Assembly: GCA_034933685.1 (NCBI GenBank)
Contig: JAYFNB010000005.1
Span: 124,001-188,000 of the forward strand
DNA length: 64,000 bases
Source: UBA8514 sp034933685
GTDB lineage: Bacteria; Bacillota; Clostridia; Lachnospirales; Anaerotignaceae
Direction: 5' to 3'
How positions within the stretch are numbered: position 1 is the stretch's first letter; every line of letters starts with the position of its first letter. Shown piece by piece: positions 51,339 to 60,364 of the stretch. The notes under the pieces were generated by a model. It saw only the letters and a list, made by a program, of their open reading frames with translations. It was not told where the DNA came from and ran no database searches. The position numbers and the translations under genes were made by a program.

Positions 51339-52709
51339 TTATGCTTTTATACCAAATCCCGAAAGGAAAATAAAAATAATAAGGATAGGAATAACTACCT
51401 TCATACAAATTTTCCAAAATCCAAACCATCCAAACTTAATCTGTCCATTGTTAGTAATTGCAGGCACTGCATTTTCAGGCTTCCATATATAACCTACAAA
51501 TACTGCCATAAGCAATCCGCCCACAGGCATGAGAATTTTTGCTGACACTGCATCCATAAGGTCAAAGAAGTTAAGCCCAAAAATAAGCTTATCTGCCCAA
51601 GGTCCCATGGCAAGAGACGAAAAAATTCCCAGTACAAATGTTACAGCGCCAATAAACCATACTGCTTTTTTTCTGCTCCAACCTAGCTTATCAATAAAAA
51701 ATGCGGCAGGAATTTCTATCATTGCAATTGACGTTGTAAGGGCTGCAAAAAGCGCAAGCAAGAAGAAAATTATACCGAATAATCTACCTGCCAAAGGTCC
51801 AAAGCTTGCAAAAATTGATGGTACTGTTACAAAAAGCAATCCTGGTCCCTGCCCAGGCTCAAACCCAAAAGCAAAAACCGCTGGAAGAATTGCAAGACCT
51901 GCCAAAATTGCAACTGCTGTGTCTAAAACAGGCACAATTATAGACGTCTGTACTATATTTTCGTCGCCTTTCATATAGCTTCCGTATGTAATAAGCGCGC
52001 CTATTCCCAGTGAAACTGAAAAGAACACCTGCCCTAAAGCCGCCATAATCATTTCAGAATTAAACTTGCTAAAATCGGGCTTAAACATCCACACAACACC
52101 TTCCATTGCCCCTGGAAGTGTAAGGCTTCTTGCAACTACTATAAGAAGCATAACAAAAAGTGCTGGCATCATAAAGTTTCCTGCCTTTTCAATACCGCCC
52201 GAGATACCTCTTAACACAATTGCCATTGATACCCCAAGGAACACAAAGTGCCAAAGAATAGGCTGCCATGTACCACTAACAAGGGTATTAAATGCCTCTG
52301 TTGCCGCTTCCCCACTAGGAAGACCCGTTGTTACAGATTTAAAAAAGAAGGAAGTAACCCAGCCACCAACTACCGAGTAGTATGCAAACATGGCAAAACA
52401 TGCCAACACACCAAAAAATCCAACTATACCCCACCACTTTGTTTTTCCGCACTCCAAAGCAATTTTTTCATATGCAGAAACGGAACTTGTTTTAGCATAC
52501 CTTCCCATTGCAGTTTCGCCCATTACTACAGGTACTGCAACTATTGCCAGTATAAACAGATAGGTTATAAGAAACACTCCGCCACCGTATGCTCCTGTAA
52601 GGTATGGGAACTTCCAAAGGTTTCCAAGACCCACTGCCGAACCGGCTGCCGCCATTATAAAACCTATTTTTGTACCGAAGCCACCCCTCTGATTTTCGCC
52701 ACTGCTCAT
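51339..52709 (-). CDS. Sodium:neurotransmitter symporter (NSS) family amino acid transporter
   Basis: Membrane protein of 456 aa with about 11-12 helices. Signature pieces are KIGFIMAAAGSAVGLGNLWKFPYL in helix 1, with the unwound Gly-rich Na+/substrate site, TYLFILAIVAVPVVMGE in helix 2 and FFLLALFAALTTSIAMIE. Bacterial NSS proteins import amino acids with sodium. AAGGAGG lies before the ATG. It is read divergently from a LysR gene followed by methionine gamma-lyase, so methionine or a related amino acid is a reasonable but unproven cargo. Confidence 0.92.
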   Translation of the reverse strand: MSSGENQRGGFGTKIGFIMAAAGSAVGLGNLWKFPYLTGAYGGGVFLITYLFILAIVAVPVVMGETAMGRYAKTSSVSAYEKIALECGKTKWWGIVGFFGVLACFAMFAYYSVVGGWVTSFFFKSVTTGLPSGEAATEAFNTLVSGTWQPILWHFVFLGVSMAIVLRGISGGIEKAGNFMMPALFVMLLIVVARSLTLPGAMEGVVWMFKPDFSKFNSEMIMAALGQVFFSVSLGIGALITYGSYMKGDENIVQTSIIVPVLDTAVAILAGLAILPAVFAFGFEPGQGPGLLFVTVPSIFASFGPLAGRLFGIIFFLLALFAALTTSIAMIEIPAAFFIDKLGWSRKKAVWFIGAVTFVLGIFSSLAMGPWADKLIFGLNFFDLMDAVSAKILMPVGGLLMAVFVGYIWKPENAVPAITNNGQIKFGWFGFWKICMKVVIPILIIFIFLSGFGIKA

Positions 52710-52926
52710 AATACAGCCTCCTTAATATAAAATAACTGATAAAGTATAATACCTAAGCAACGCCCTCAAAGATTTCTCTGGATACCCTGAGCCTCACTTA
52801 AATTTATTCTATCACAAAGAAATTTGTTTTTCTAATACACAAAAACGCTGAAAATCCATAGGTTTTTCCTATACCTACGCTGTATGAATCAGCGCAGCAT
52901 TATATGCAAAACAAAGTCGTTTTTTA

Positions 52927-52955
52927 TTGACATTAAATTTAAGTACTCATATAAT
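52927..52955 (+). promoter_or_regulatory. Consensus promoter of the lysR gene
   Basis: TTGACA (52927-52932) and TATAAT (52950-52955) are exactly 17 bp apart, 54 bp before the LysR start. This is the 300-bp divergent region between the NSS gene and lysR; a LysR-type T-N11-A site could not be singled out in the AT-rich sequence. Confidence 0.75.
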
Positions 52956-53008
52956 CAAATCACATAGTTATAACAGGATTTATATTGTTTCTTAAAGGGG
53001 TGTAACTA

Positions 53009-53920
53009 ATGACGCTACAGCAGCTTCGATATGTAATTGCAATTGAAAAGTATGGTTCTTTCAGTAAAGCGGCTAAAAGTCTTTTTGTTTCTCAGCCCAG
53101 TGTAAGTGCCCTTGTTAAGGACCTTGAAGCAGAACTTGATATTATTATTTTTAACCGTGACAGCAGGGGAATTTCTCTTTCTGCCCAAGGCAAAGAATTT
53201 TTAAAGTATGCCAACCAATTTATTAATCAAAGCGATTACATAGTGGATTACTTTAAGCACCATAAACGCAATAAGCCTGCTTTATTTTCTATCTCTTCTC
53301 AACACTATTCTTTTGTTATAAGTGCCTTTCTGGCGTTTCAAAAAGAAGTAGCAAGTGACCGTTACGCCCTTCGCCTTAAAGAAACCCAAACCTCCACAGT
53401 TATAGAAGACGTTGCAGGTCAGCGCAGTGAAATAGGCATTATCTTTACCAGTGAATTTTCTGAAAAGTACATAAGCAAGCTTTTAAAGAATAATAATCTT
53501 TTTTTCCATCCCCTTGTGGAAACTCCTTCTCATGCCTTTGTTTATAAAAACCATCCGTTGGCAAAACATAAAAGCCTTAAACTTAAAGATTTGGAGGACT
53601 ATCCCTGCATAATTTATGACCAAAACGAAAATCAGCCTCTCTACCTTGCAGAGGAACTTACAATTCCTGCCTACTATCCTTCAAAAATTTTATACTCCAG
53701 CGATTTATTCTCCAGCTGTCACATGATGCGCAGTTGCAACGCATATAACATAGGTTCTGGCATAATGACTTCTTCCGGACTGGAAGATTTTGTTGCTATA
53801 CCTGTAGATGATTTGGAACCAATGTGCATAGGATGGATAAGTCTGCAAAACTCCAGCCAAAGCGAACTTTGCAAGCTTTTCATAGAGGAATTACAGCGAA
53901 TTATTAAAAACAGACCATAG
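53009..53920 (+). CDS. LysR-family transcriptional regulator
   Basis: Regulator of 303 aa. Winged helix (about 1-60): MTLQQLRYVIAIEKYGSFSKAAKSLFVSQPSVSALVKDLEAEL (pattern named, typical LysR), followed by IIFNRDSRGISLSAQGKEFL. The effector domain (about 88-295) has the two-lobed periplasmic-binding fold. It lies between the divergent NSS symporter gene and the methionine gamma-lyase gene, the expected targets. A role in sulfur amino acid use is inference. Confidence 0.92.
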   Translation: MTLQQLRYVIAIEKYGSFSKAAKSLFVSQPSVSALVKDLEAELDIIIFNRDSRGISLSAQGKEFLKYANQFINQSDYIVDYFKHHKRNKPALFSISSQHYSFVISAFLAFQKEVASDRYALRLKETQTSTVIEDVAGQRSEIGIIFTSEFSEKYISKLLKNNNLFFHPLVETPSHAFVYKNHPLAKHKSLKLKDLEDYPCIIYDQNENQPLYLAEELTIPAYYPSKILYSSDLFSSCHMMRSCNAYNIGSGIMTSSGLEDFVAIPVDDLEPMCIGWISLQNSSQSELCKLFIEELQRIIKNRP

Positions 53921-54037
53921 TTTTTTCCTATCGCAAAACATAGCTTTTGGATATTTGATTATAGCTTACCTCGGTGTTAGAATGAAGGCGAATTTAGTCA
54001 TTAACAAATTTTCAATCATTCGGAGGTGCTTTGCTTT

Positions 54038-55243
54038 ATGAACGTAAATAAAGACTATGGATTTTCAACACTAGGTATACATGCCGGCGAGGAAGCCGAC
54101 CAATATGGTGCTCTTATTCCACCAATTTATCAAACATCTACATTTTCTTTTAAAACTACAGATGATGCCGCTGCAGCCTGTGATCACCTTGAAAAAGGAT
54201 TCGCATACTCTCGCATAACAAATCCAAGTTTAGACTTTTTTGAAAGAAAACTTGCCGCCCTAGAACATGGTGCTGGAGCTGTGGCTTTTGCCTCTGGCGT
54301 AGGTGCTATCTCTGCAGGTTTTCTAACGGTTTTAAGCTCAGGCGACCACATAGTTGCCTCTAAAGCTGCTTATTCTGCAACCCATCACCTTTTAACAAGC
54401 CTTCTTCCACGCTTGGGCATAACATCTACCCTTGTGGATACATCAAATTTAAAAGCTGTGGAAGCAGCCATTAAGCCAAACACAAAGCTAATCTATTTTG
54501 AAACGCCTGCCAACCCAACAATGCTTTTAACCGATATTGAGGGAATTGTGGCAATTGCCAAGGCAAATAAGCTGATGACCGCCGTGGATAATACCTTTGC
54601 CTCACCATATGTTACAAATCCGCTGGATTTTGGCGTGGACTACGTAGTGCAAAGCTGCACAAAATACATATGCGGTCATGGCGACGTAATAGCAGGTGCT
54701 CTTATTACCAAAAACACTGAACTGCTTAAAGATTTTCGTCTTGAAGGGCTAATGCACATTGGTGCTGTTATGGCGCCCAACACGGCTTTCCTTTTAACGA
54801 GGGGTCTTAAAACCCTTGAAATACGAATGCAGCGCCACATAAGCAATGCACAAAAACTTGCAGAATTTTTAGAGTCACAGGAAAACATTGTTAAAGTAAA
54901 CTATCCAGGTCTTCCGTCAAACCCACAATACGAGCTTGCTAAACGCCAAATGAACGGCGGCGGAGGTGTTATTACCTTCGAAGTTGCCGGCGGACTTGAA
55001 GGCGGAAAAGCATTTATGAACAGCCTTAACCTTTGTAAAATTGCCGTAAGTCTAGGTGATTGCGAAACTCTTATTGAACAGCCAGCAAGCATGACCCACA
55101 CCATGGTAAGCCCAAAAGATAGACTGTCCGCAGACATAACCGATGGACTGATAAGAATATCTGTAGGGCTTGAAAATATTGATGATATAATTGGTGACAT
55201 AAAACAGGCACTGGAAAAAGGAAAATTATCAATAAAAAATTAA
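54038..55243 (+). CDS. megL: Methionine gamma-lyase (Cys/Met metabolism PLP enzyme)
   Basis: PLP enzyme of 401 aa that splits L-methionine to methanethiol, ammonia and 2-oxobutyrate. It has the N-terminal TLGIHAGEE and IPPIYQTSTF, YSRITNPS, VAFASGVGAISA, the cofactor Asp in VDNTFASPY, and the Schiff-base Lys in QSCTKYICGHGD. Related cystathionine lyases and synthases share these. The GIHAG start and the Cys position after CTKY neighbours favour the MGL group, but activity needs testing. ATG at 54038 follows GGAGGT at 10 nt; a GTG at 54026 overlaps that site. Confidence 0.85.
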   Translation: MNVNKDYGFSTLGIHAGEEADQYGALIPPIYQTSTFSFKTTDDAAAACDHLEKGFAYSRITNPSLDFFERKLAALEHGAGAVAFASGVGAISAGFLTVLSSGDHIVASKAAYSATHHLLTSLLPRLGITSTLVDTSNLKAVEAAIKPNTKLIYFETPANPTMLLTDIEGIVAIAKANKLMTAVDNTFASPYVTNPLDFGVDYVVQSCTKYICGHGDVIAGALITKNTELLKDFRLEGLMHIGAVMAPNTAFLLTRGLKTLEIRMQRHISNAQKLAEFLESQENIVKVNYPGLPSNPQYELAKRQMNGGGGVITFEVAGGLEGGKAFMNSLNLCKIAVSLGDCETLIEQPASMTHTMVSPKDRLSADITDGLIRISVGLENIDDIIGDIKQALEKGKLSIKN

Positions 55244-55324
55244 TTTAAATCAGACAAACTTTCCTTCCCTCCGTATCTATTCATGTAACCACAAAATAAT
55301 CCCAAATAACACCCCTTCTTTAAG

Positions 55325-55364
55325 AAAAAGCAGATATCTACCAAGACATCTGCTTTTTCCCTTT
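55325..55364. terminator. Bidirectional terminator between megL and the TraX-like gene
   Basis: AAAAAGCAGAT and ATCTGCTTTTT form an A/T-flanked stem; TTTTTCCCTTTT follows on the plus strand and TTTTTCTT on the minus strand. Confidence 0.85.
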
Positions 55365-55379
55365 TAATCTTTACCTATA

Positions 55380-56012
55380 TCAAAAAAACTTTACCCCAGC
55401 AAAGTATATTGCCAATAAATGTACTGGATAATACGCATAAAAAAAGTATTTTGGCACTTCTACCCTTACCTTAGTTTTAAATAAAATAAATGGCAATGCA
55501 AGCACCGCAAACCCTTGAACATAATTTGGGCTAAACAAAGCCGCCACAACGCTTATGGCAATAAAAACTAAAGAAGCCAACTTTACGTCCTCATCCATGT
55601 AATAAAAAGCAATCATGCACCCTGTTCCATACCACCCGTAGCCTTGGTTTAAAATTGCCCAAACTAACGATACAACTGCCGCAAATACCCAATCCCGCTT
55701 TCTGTTCCGCTTTAAAAGACCTAGCACCACAATGCCAATAAATAAATCAAACATAATGTTTAATCCGCTTCCAACCACTAATTTAAAGATAGGCTGTGTT
55801 AAACAAGCAAAAATAAGTATTCTAAAGGCATATTTTACAATATTTTTTGTATTTTTTACGCCAATGGATATGTGGTATGCAAAGATAGGAAATGCAATTC
55901 GTCCAATGACTCTAAACCAAAAAATATGCGGAAACAACAGCATTCCTATATGGTCAAAGGTCATTGACACTAAGCCAATGACCTTTAAAATATCGTTTCT
56001 ATTATTGCTCAT
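55380..56012 (-). CDS. TraX-family membrane protein
   Basis: Membrane protein of 210 aa with about seven or eight helices. The N-terminus ILKVIGLVSMTFDHIGMLLFP and RVIGRIAFPIFAYHI, and the C-terminal YPVHLLAIY, match the TraX family, named after the F-pilin acetyltransferase but widespread in Firmicutes chromosomes with unknown function. Its ATG overlaps the end of the thiamine-precursor binding-protein gene by 11 nt, so it is translationally coupled to the thi operon and under the TPP riboswitch. This is an odd partner; a role in thiamine-precursor uptake is possible but unsupported. Confidence 0.85.
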   Translation of the reverse strand: MSNNRNDILKVIGLVSMTFDHIGMLLFPHIFWFRVIGRIAFPIFAYHISIGVKNTKNIVKYAFRILIFACLTQPIFKLVVGSGLNIMFDLFIGIVVLGLLKRNRKRDWVFAAVVSLVWAILNQGYGWYGTGCMIAFYYMDEDVKLASLVFIAISVVAALFSPNYVQGFAVLALPFILFKTKVRVEVPKYFFYAYYPVHLLAIYFAGVKFF

Positions 56013-57018
56013 ACAAATCAACCACTATATCATCTGCACTAATAGTTTTGCTTATTACTCCTGTGTCATAAAGCCACTTGATATTCTCATCCCACACTGC
56101 TCTGTCTTGGCTTAAAAAAGTCTGATTTTCTGTTTCCATAATTGGCACAAGCATTTCTATGCTCTTTTTTTCAACATTTTCGTTAAGTGGGAAATTTTCT
56201 GCATTCTGATTTGCAAGTAAAATCTCAATTGAACCAACAGGGTCATTTTTCATATCTGCAAATCCCTTTGCTGAAGCACGAAGGAATTTTGTAAGCTTTT
56301 CGCTTTCGTTTTTAATCTGATTCTCTCCTGTTACAAAAACACATTCATAATAGTTTGGCATACCGTAATCTGTAGGGAAGAAGTAATTTACTTCAAAGCC
56401 TTCCTCCTCCATCTGTGGCACTTCATGGTTCACAAGACAGCCAATAGTTGCATCTACATTACCTGTTGTCATCGAACTCATAAGGTCAAATCCTACATCC
56501 AAGTAATTTACGTCCTCATTTTTTCCGCCTGCCTGCTCCACCAAAAACTTAACAATAGATTCGCTAAGCTCTGTGCCTGCGTAACCTACGGTTTTACCAA
56601 TGAGGTCTTTTGGCTCTGTAATGTTCTTATCCTTCATAGAAAGAATGATGTTTAATGGTTTTTGGCAAACCGTTCCAATAGATTTTACAGGCACGTCTTG
56701 CTCTACCTTTGCCATAACAAGGTCGTGCATGTAGTAAATACCAACATCTGCCTTGCCTGCCGCCGTAAGTGAAATTGCATCATTTGTGTTTGCGGGAAAT
56801 TGAATGTTAACCTTCAAGCCTTCTTCTTCATAATATCCCTTTTCAATTGCGTTATAAATAAAGGAATGTAAAGCGTTTGGATACCAGTCTAACACTACAT
56901 TAAATTCCTCCAATTTTTTTTCCGCTGTACCAGACGGAGTTGTTTCTGCCTTGTTTGAGGCACACCCAGCAAATACCATAACTGCACTTAATCCTAAAGC
57001 TAATAATCTCTTTTTCAT
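56002..57018 (-). CDS. thiY: Thiamine-precursor ABC transporter, substrate-binding lipoprotein
   Basis: NMT1/THI5-like binding protein of 338 aa. Lipobox VFAGCASN (Cys near 19). The mature N-terminus FNVVLDWYPNALHSFIYNAIEKGYY is the hallmark of ThiY-type proteins that bind formyl-aminopyrimidine or HMP. It follows the permease by 1 nt with GGAGG before the ATG. Together with tenA and the riboswitch it points to salvage of degraded thiamine. Confidence 0.92.
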   Translation of the reverse strand: MKKRLLALGLSAVMVFAGCASNKAETTPSGTAEKKLEEFNVVLDWYPNALHSFIYNAIEKGYYEEEGLKVNIQFPANTNDAISLTAAGKADVGIYYMHDLVMAKVEQDVPVKSIGTVCQKPLNIILSMKDKNITEPKDLIGKTVGYAGTELSESIVKFLVEQAGGKNEDVNYLDVGFDLMSSMTTGNVDATIGCLVNHEVPQMEEEGFEVNYFFPTDYGMPNYYECVFVTGENQIKNESEKLTKFLRASAKGFADMKNDPVGSIEILLANQNAENFPLNENVEKKSIEMLVPIMETENQTFLSQDRAVWDENIKWLYDTGVISKTISADDIVVDLYEQ

Positions 57019-57019
57019 T

Positions 57020-57763
57020 TTAAATTTCCTTCCTCCATTTTATACATTTTTCTTCTACGTAACCTATTACTGCTACCCACACCATTGCTATAGCACTAAG
57101 CAATACTATTGGCGCAAAAACTCCTGCACCATCTAGCTGTGTCATCATTCGCTTGCTGAAATAGCCTAAACCGCTTTGTGCCCCAAGCCACTCTGCAATT
57201 GCCGCACCAATTATGCTTAGGGGAATTGCCATTTTTATGGCTGAAAAAAAATATGGCAACGCTGTAGGTAATTTCAGTTTAAAAAATATATCCTTCTTCC
57301 CTGCACCATATGTAATTAACAGTTCCTCCATCTCTCGCTTTGTAGATTTTAAACCGTCATACACCGTTATGGTTATGGGGAAAAAAGTTATCAAAATAGT
57401 TACAAGCACCTTGCTCCATATGCTGTAACCAAACCATAGCACAAAAAGAGGTGCAATTGCTGTTGTTGGAATGGTTTGAGAAGCAATTATAATAGGATAC
57501 AAGGCATTTTCAATTTTTGGACTTATATCCATAACCACTGCAAGACCAATTCCTAACACAATGGAAATAGCTAGACCAATTATAGTAACGCTCATTGTTG
57601 CAGGCATTTGTACAAGAAACAAGTTTTCCCGCAGTTCCCATAGCTTTGCCAAAATTTGCGTTGGCGAAGGCAGAATATAGTGGGCGTTTATGCCCATTGC
57701 AATTACTTGCCACAGCACCAAAAGCAAGGTTGTAAGCAAAATTGCAGGCAGATTTTTCCTCAT
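57020..57763 (-). CDS. thiX: Thiamine-precursor ABC transporter, permease
   Basis: Inner-membrane permease of 247 aa with about six helices. EAA loop: LLITYGAGKKDIFFKLKLPTALPYFFSA. PLFVLWFGYSIWSKVL is typical of the taurine/pyrimidine permease group. The start overlaps the ATPase stop (ATGA). Confidence 0.92.
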   Translation of the reverse strand: MRKNLPAILLTTLLLVLWQVIAMGINAHYILPSPTQILAKLWELRENLFLVQMPATMSVTIIGLAISIVLGIGLAVVMDISPKIENALYPIIIASQTIPTTAIAPLFVLWFGYSIWSKVLVTILITFFPITITVYDGLKSTKREMEELLITYGAGKKDIFFKLKLPTALPYFFSAIKMAIPLSIIGAAIAEWLGAQSGLGYFSKRMMTQLDGAGVFAPIVLLSAIAMVWVAVIGYVEEKCIKWRKEI

Positions 57764-58512
57764 AACTCCACCTTCCCTCTAAGCTGATTAATAAGCATTT
57801 CTTTCATTTCAGTAATATCTGTCCGTTTCATATCCTCTCGGGTTCTAGGATAGCTTAAAGGAACTTCATATTCTTCAAAATACGTTACTGGTCTATCTTT
57901 AATTATAAATATCTTTTTGCTAAGAAACAAAGCTTCCTCAACATCGTGGGTTACAAACAAAATTGTTTTTTTGTGCTTTTGCCATTCGTCCACTAACCAC
58001 TCCTGCAAAGAAATTTTTGTAAGCGAGTCTAACGCTGAAAACGGCTCGTCTAATAACAGAAGTTCACTGCCTGTAAGCAAAGTTCTTGCAAAGGATGCCC
58101 TCTGCTTCATTCCGCCAGATAAATCTTTTGGATATTTATTTTTATATTCCCACAAACCTACTTCTTTTAGCATTTCCTCTGTCCTTTGTGCCATTTCAGC
58201 TTTACTCTTTCTCTGAATTTCCATGGGTAAACAAATATTTTTTTCAATTGTACGCCAAGGATACAGCAAGTCTTTTTGAGGCATATATGCGGAATAGTTT
58301 TTTTTAAGGGTAATGTCTTCACCATCCACCAAAACTTTGCCACTTTGCGGTTTTTCCAAGCCATTTATCAACCGAAAAACTGTACTTTTTCCACACCCAG
58401 ACGCACCAATAATAGATATAAACTCTCCATCTTCAACTTTAAAGGAAAGACCTTCCATCATATTGTAGTCATAACCGGTGTATTCAAATGTAACATCCTT
58501 AAATTCCAGCAT
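57760..58512 (-). CDS. thiZ: Thiamine-precursor ABC transporter, ATPase
   Basis: ATPase of 250 aa: Walker A GASGCGKST, Q-loop region YMPQKDLLYPWRTI, signature LSGGMKQRASFAR, Walker B LLLLDEPFSALD, switch THD. Energises ThiX/ThiY. It lies 5 nt after tenA and overlaps thiX. Confidence 0.92.
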   Translation of the reverse strand: MLEFKDVTFEYTGYDYNMMEGLSFKVEDGEFISIIGASGCGKSTVFRLINGLEKPQSGKVLVDGEDITLKKNYSAYMPQKDLLYPWRTIEKNICLPMEIQRKSKAEMAQRTEEMLKEVGLWEYKNKYPKDLSGGMKQRASFARTLLTGSELLLLDEPFSALDSLTKISLQEWLVDEWQKHKKTILFVTHDVEEALFLSKKIFIIKDRPVTYFEEYEVPLSYPRTREDMKRTDITEMKEMLINQLRGKVEL

Positions 58513-58517
58513 TTATT

Positions 58518-59177
58518 TTACATCTCCTTGCTCCATGCCATATCCCAGAACATGTACTCATATCGGCTGCAATCAACAATAATTCTTTCAAGGTTTTCAA
58601 TCTGTTTTTCTGAATAATCTTCTGCAAGCCTGTTTACCAAATCAATTATTACGTCATTGTCATCCCTATATTGCTTAGATGTATAAGATTTTACCCATTC
58701 ACCGTAAAACTCATGGTCCTTTGCACCTGAGACGGTTTCCATAAAATCACCAATCATTTTGTAACTCCATGCACATGCAAGTACGGTAGTTGCAAGCTCT
58801 GCAATTCCTTCTGTAAATGAAACTGAAAGCATATAGTTTGTGTAGCTTTGGGTTACAAGGCTTGGCTTTGCATTTTCCATGTCACTAACAGATATTCCCA
58901 AACGTTTAAGATATGCCTTATGTGTAGCCGTTTCGCTGTTTAAGGTTGAATGCACAAGGTCTGCAAACATACGCATATCCCCTTCTGTTTGTGCCTTAAC
59001 AATTCCAAGGGCAAACACCTTTGAATACTGCATTAAATAAAGATAATCCTGTACCATATAAAATTGAAATTTATCTATAGCAAGGCTTCCTTCTGCAATT
59101 CCCTTAACGAATGGGTGTTGGTTGTAGCTATCCCAAATTTCTTTAACTGACCTATACAGTCTGTCTGTAACTTTCAC
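58518..59177 (-). CDS. tenA: Aminopyrimidine aminohydrolase TenA
   Basis: Helical enzyme of 219 aa that deaminates aminomethyl-aminopyrimidine from broken thiamine to HMP. Landmarks: HPFVKGIAEGSLAIDKFQFYMVQDYLYL, the active Cys in VLACAWSY, and the late EMFWDMAW-like tail (YEYMFWDMAWSKEM). Start is GTG at 59177 after AGGAGG. First gene behind the TPP riboswitch; the substrate comes through the adjacent ABC transporter. Confidence 0.94.
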   Translation of the reverse strand: MKVTDRLYRSVKEIWDSYNQHPFVKGIAEGSLAIDKFQFYMVQDYLYLMQYSKVFALGIVKAQTEGDMRMFADLVHSTLNSETATHKAYLKRLGISVSDMENAKPSLVTQSYTNYMLSVSFTEGIAELATTVLACAWSYKMIGDFMETVSGAKDHEFYGEWVKSYTSKQYRDDNDVIIDLVNRLAEDYSEKQIENLERIIVDCSRYEYMFWDMAWSKEM

Positions 59178-59236
59178 AATATTCCCTCCTAAAAGTATAT
59201 CACTAAAACCCTAGTGTTTCGCTTAACTCTCACAAC

Positions 59237-59272
59237 AAAAAAAGACACTTCCATAAGGAAATGTCCGAAAAA
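59237..59272 (-). terminator. Terminator in the tenA leader (riboswitch expression platform)
   Basis: Minus-strand GGACATTTCC and GGAAGTGTC pair, followed by seven T, between the TPP aptamer and the tenA start. This fits control by transcription attenuation when TPP is bound. Confidence 0.8.
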
Positions 59273-59297
59273 ACGATATAAAAAAAATAAGTTTTAA

Positions 59298-59386
59298 GCA
59301 CTTCCTGCGTTGGTACTAACCATCAGGTTCAAAGGGACTCTCTCAGCATCGGCAAGCAATAAGCTATTACCGCAGCACCCCTGGGC
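59298..59386 (-). promoter_or_regulatory. TPP (THI-box) riboswitch
   Basis: On the minus strand: CAGGGGTGC near the 5' side, GCTGAGAGAG, CCCTTTGAACCTGATGG, GTTAGTACCAACGCAGGAAGTGC. These are the conserved helices and loops of the TPP aptamer in order. It precedes tenA-thiZ-thiX-thiY. Confidence 0.96.
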
Positions 59387-59405
59387 CAAATATTCAATTA
59401 ACGTG

Positions 59406-59483
59406 ATTATATAACATTAATTACAATATGTAAATACAAATATTTAAAATTCCTTTGACAATTGGTTTGATTGGAAATATAGT
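59406..59483. promoter_or_regulatory. Divergent promoters for the thi operon and the ThrE-type exporter
   Basis: Minus strand: TTTACA (59434-59429), 17 bp, TATAAT (59411-59406), just before the riboswitch. Plus strand: TTGACA (59455-59460), 17 bp, TATAGT (59478-59483). The two -35 boxes are 20 bp apart. About 110 bp of leader precede the exporter start, with nothing recognised in it. Confidence 0.7.
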
Positions 59484-59593
59484 ATTTATTGTTCACAGCA
59501 CATTTTATTAGAAAATCAGAGGCATTAAGCGTGGGCAGCACGTTATTTTATGCACATGTAATTTTATGCGATATCAAGCAAGGAGGCTTTTAA

Positions 59594-60364
59594 TTGGATG
59601 AACAAACGCTACTAAACTTTGCCGTAGGCGTTGGCGAAGTTATGCTTGCAAACGGTGCCGAAACTCATCGTGTAGAAGACACCGTAGAAAGAATATTGTC
59701 TGTAAAGGAAGGTCGTATGCCAGAAACCTTTGTTACACCAACAGGTTTTTTTGCCAGCATACAAGGGCCCCTTACAGGTACTATTACAAAATTCCGCCGC
59801 GTATCAAAGCGATCTATAAATTTGGAAAAAGTAACCCGTGCCAACTCGCTTTCCCGAAATTTTGTAGCAGGTAAAATTACACTGCATGAAGGTTTTGATG
59901 AACTGGAACACATTGCAAAAATGACGCCTTTCCCACATCACCTTGTTGTGTTTTGCTATGGTGCAGTATGTTTTTCTTTTGCACTACTGTTTAGCGGCAC
60001 TATTTATGATGCACTTGCGGCCTTTTTTGTGGGTATTTTTCTTGGTGTAATTGCTGAAATGATGGAGAGAAAAAAAATATCACCTTTTTTAGTAAGTATT
60101 TTTGGAGGGGTAACAATAACTGTTACTGCCCTAATTTTTCACCTTTTGGGCTTTGGCACAAACTATAATACTGTTATAACAGGGTGTTTAATGCCACTTG
60201 TGCCAGGGTTTGCATTAACAAATTCCATTAGGGACATTATGAACGGCGACTTTATTTCAGGTACTGCTAGATTAGTTGAAGCACTGATTACAGCCGTTGC
60301 TGTTGCCGCCGGGGTTGGTATTGTATTAAGCATTTTTAATTTGCTTGGAGGATTTAATTTATGA
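59594..60364 (+). CDS. ThrE-type exporter, N-terminal (DUF1212/YjjP-like) subunit
   Basis: Protein of 256 aa. A soluble N-terminal part (about 1-110: NGAETHRVEDTVERIL is the family motif) is followed by five helices. This is the first half of the threonine/serine exporter family, split into two proteins as in YjjP/YjjB, which export small metabolites such as succinate or amino acids. Start is TTG at 59594, set by AAGGAGG 7 nt upstream; the ATG 4 nt later is out of frame. It overlaps the next gene by 4 nt. Confidence 0.9.
   Translation: MDEQTLLNFAVGVGEVMLANGAETHRVEDTVERILSVKEGRMPETFVTPTGFFASIQGPLTGTITKFRRVSKRSINLEKVTRANSLSRNFVAGKITLHEGFDELEHIAKMTPFPHHLVVFCYGAVCFSFALLFSGTIYDALAAFFVGIFLGVIAEMMERKKISPFLVSIFGGVTITVTALIFHLLGFGTNYNTVITGCLMPLVPGFALTNSIRDIMNGDFISGTARLVEALITAVAVAAGVGIVLSIFNLLGGFNL

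Noticed and set aside
51261..51545. Plus-strand open frame over the 3' end of the NSS gene
   Set aside because: It is antisense to conserved symporter sequence and begins at the terminator hairpin of that gene.
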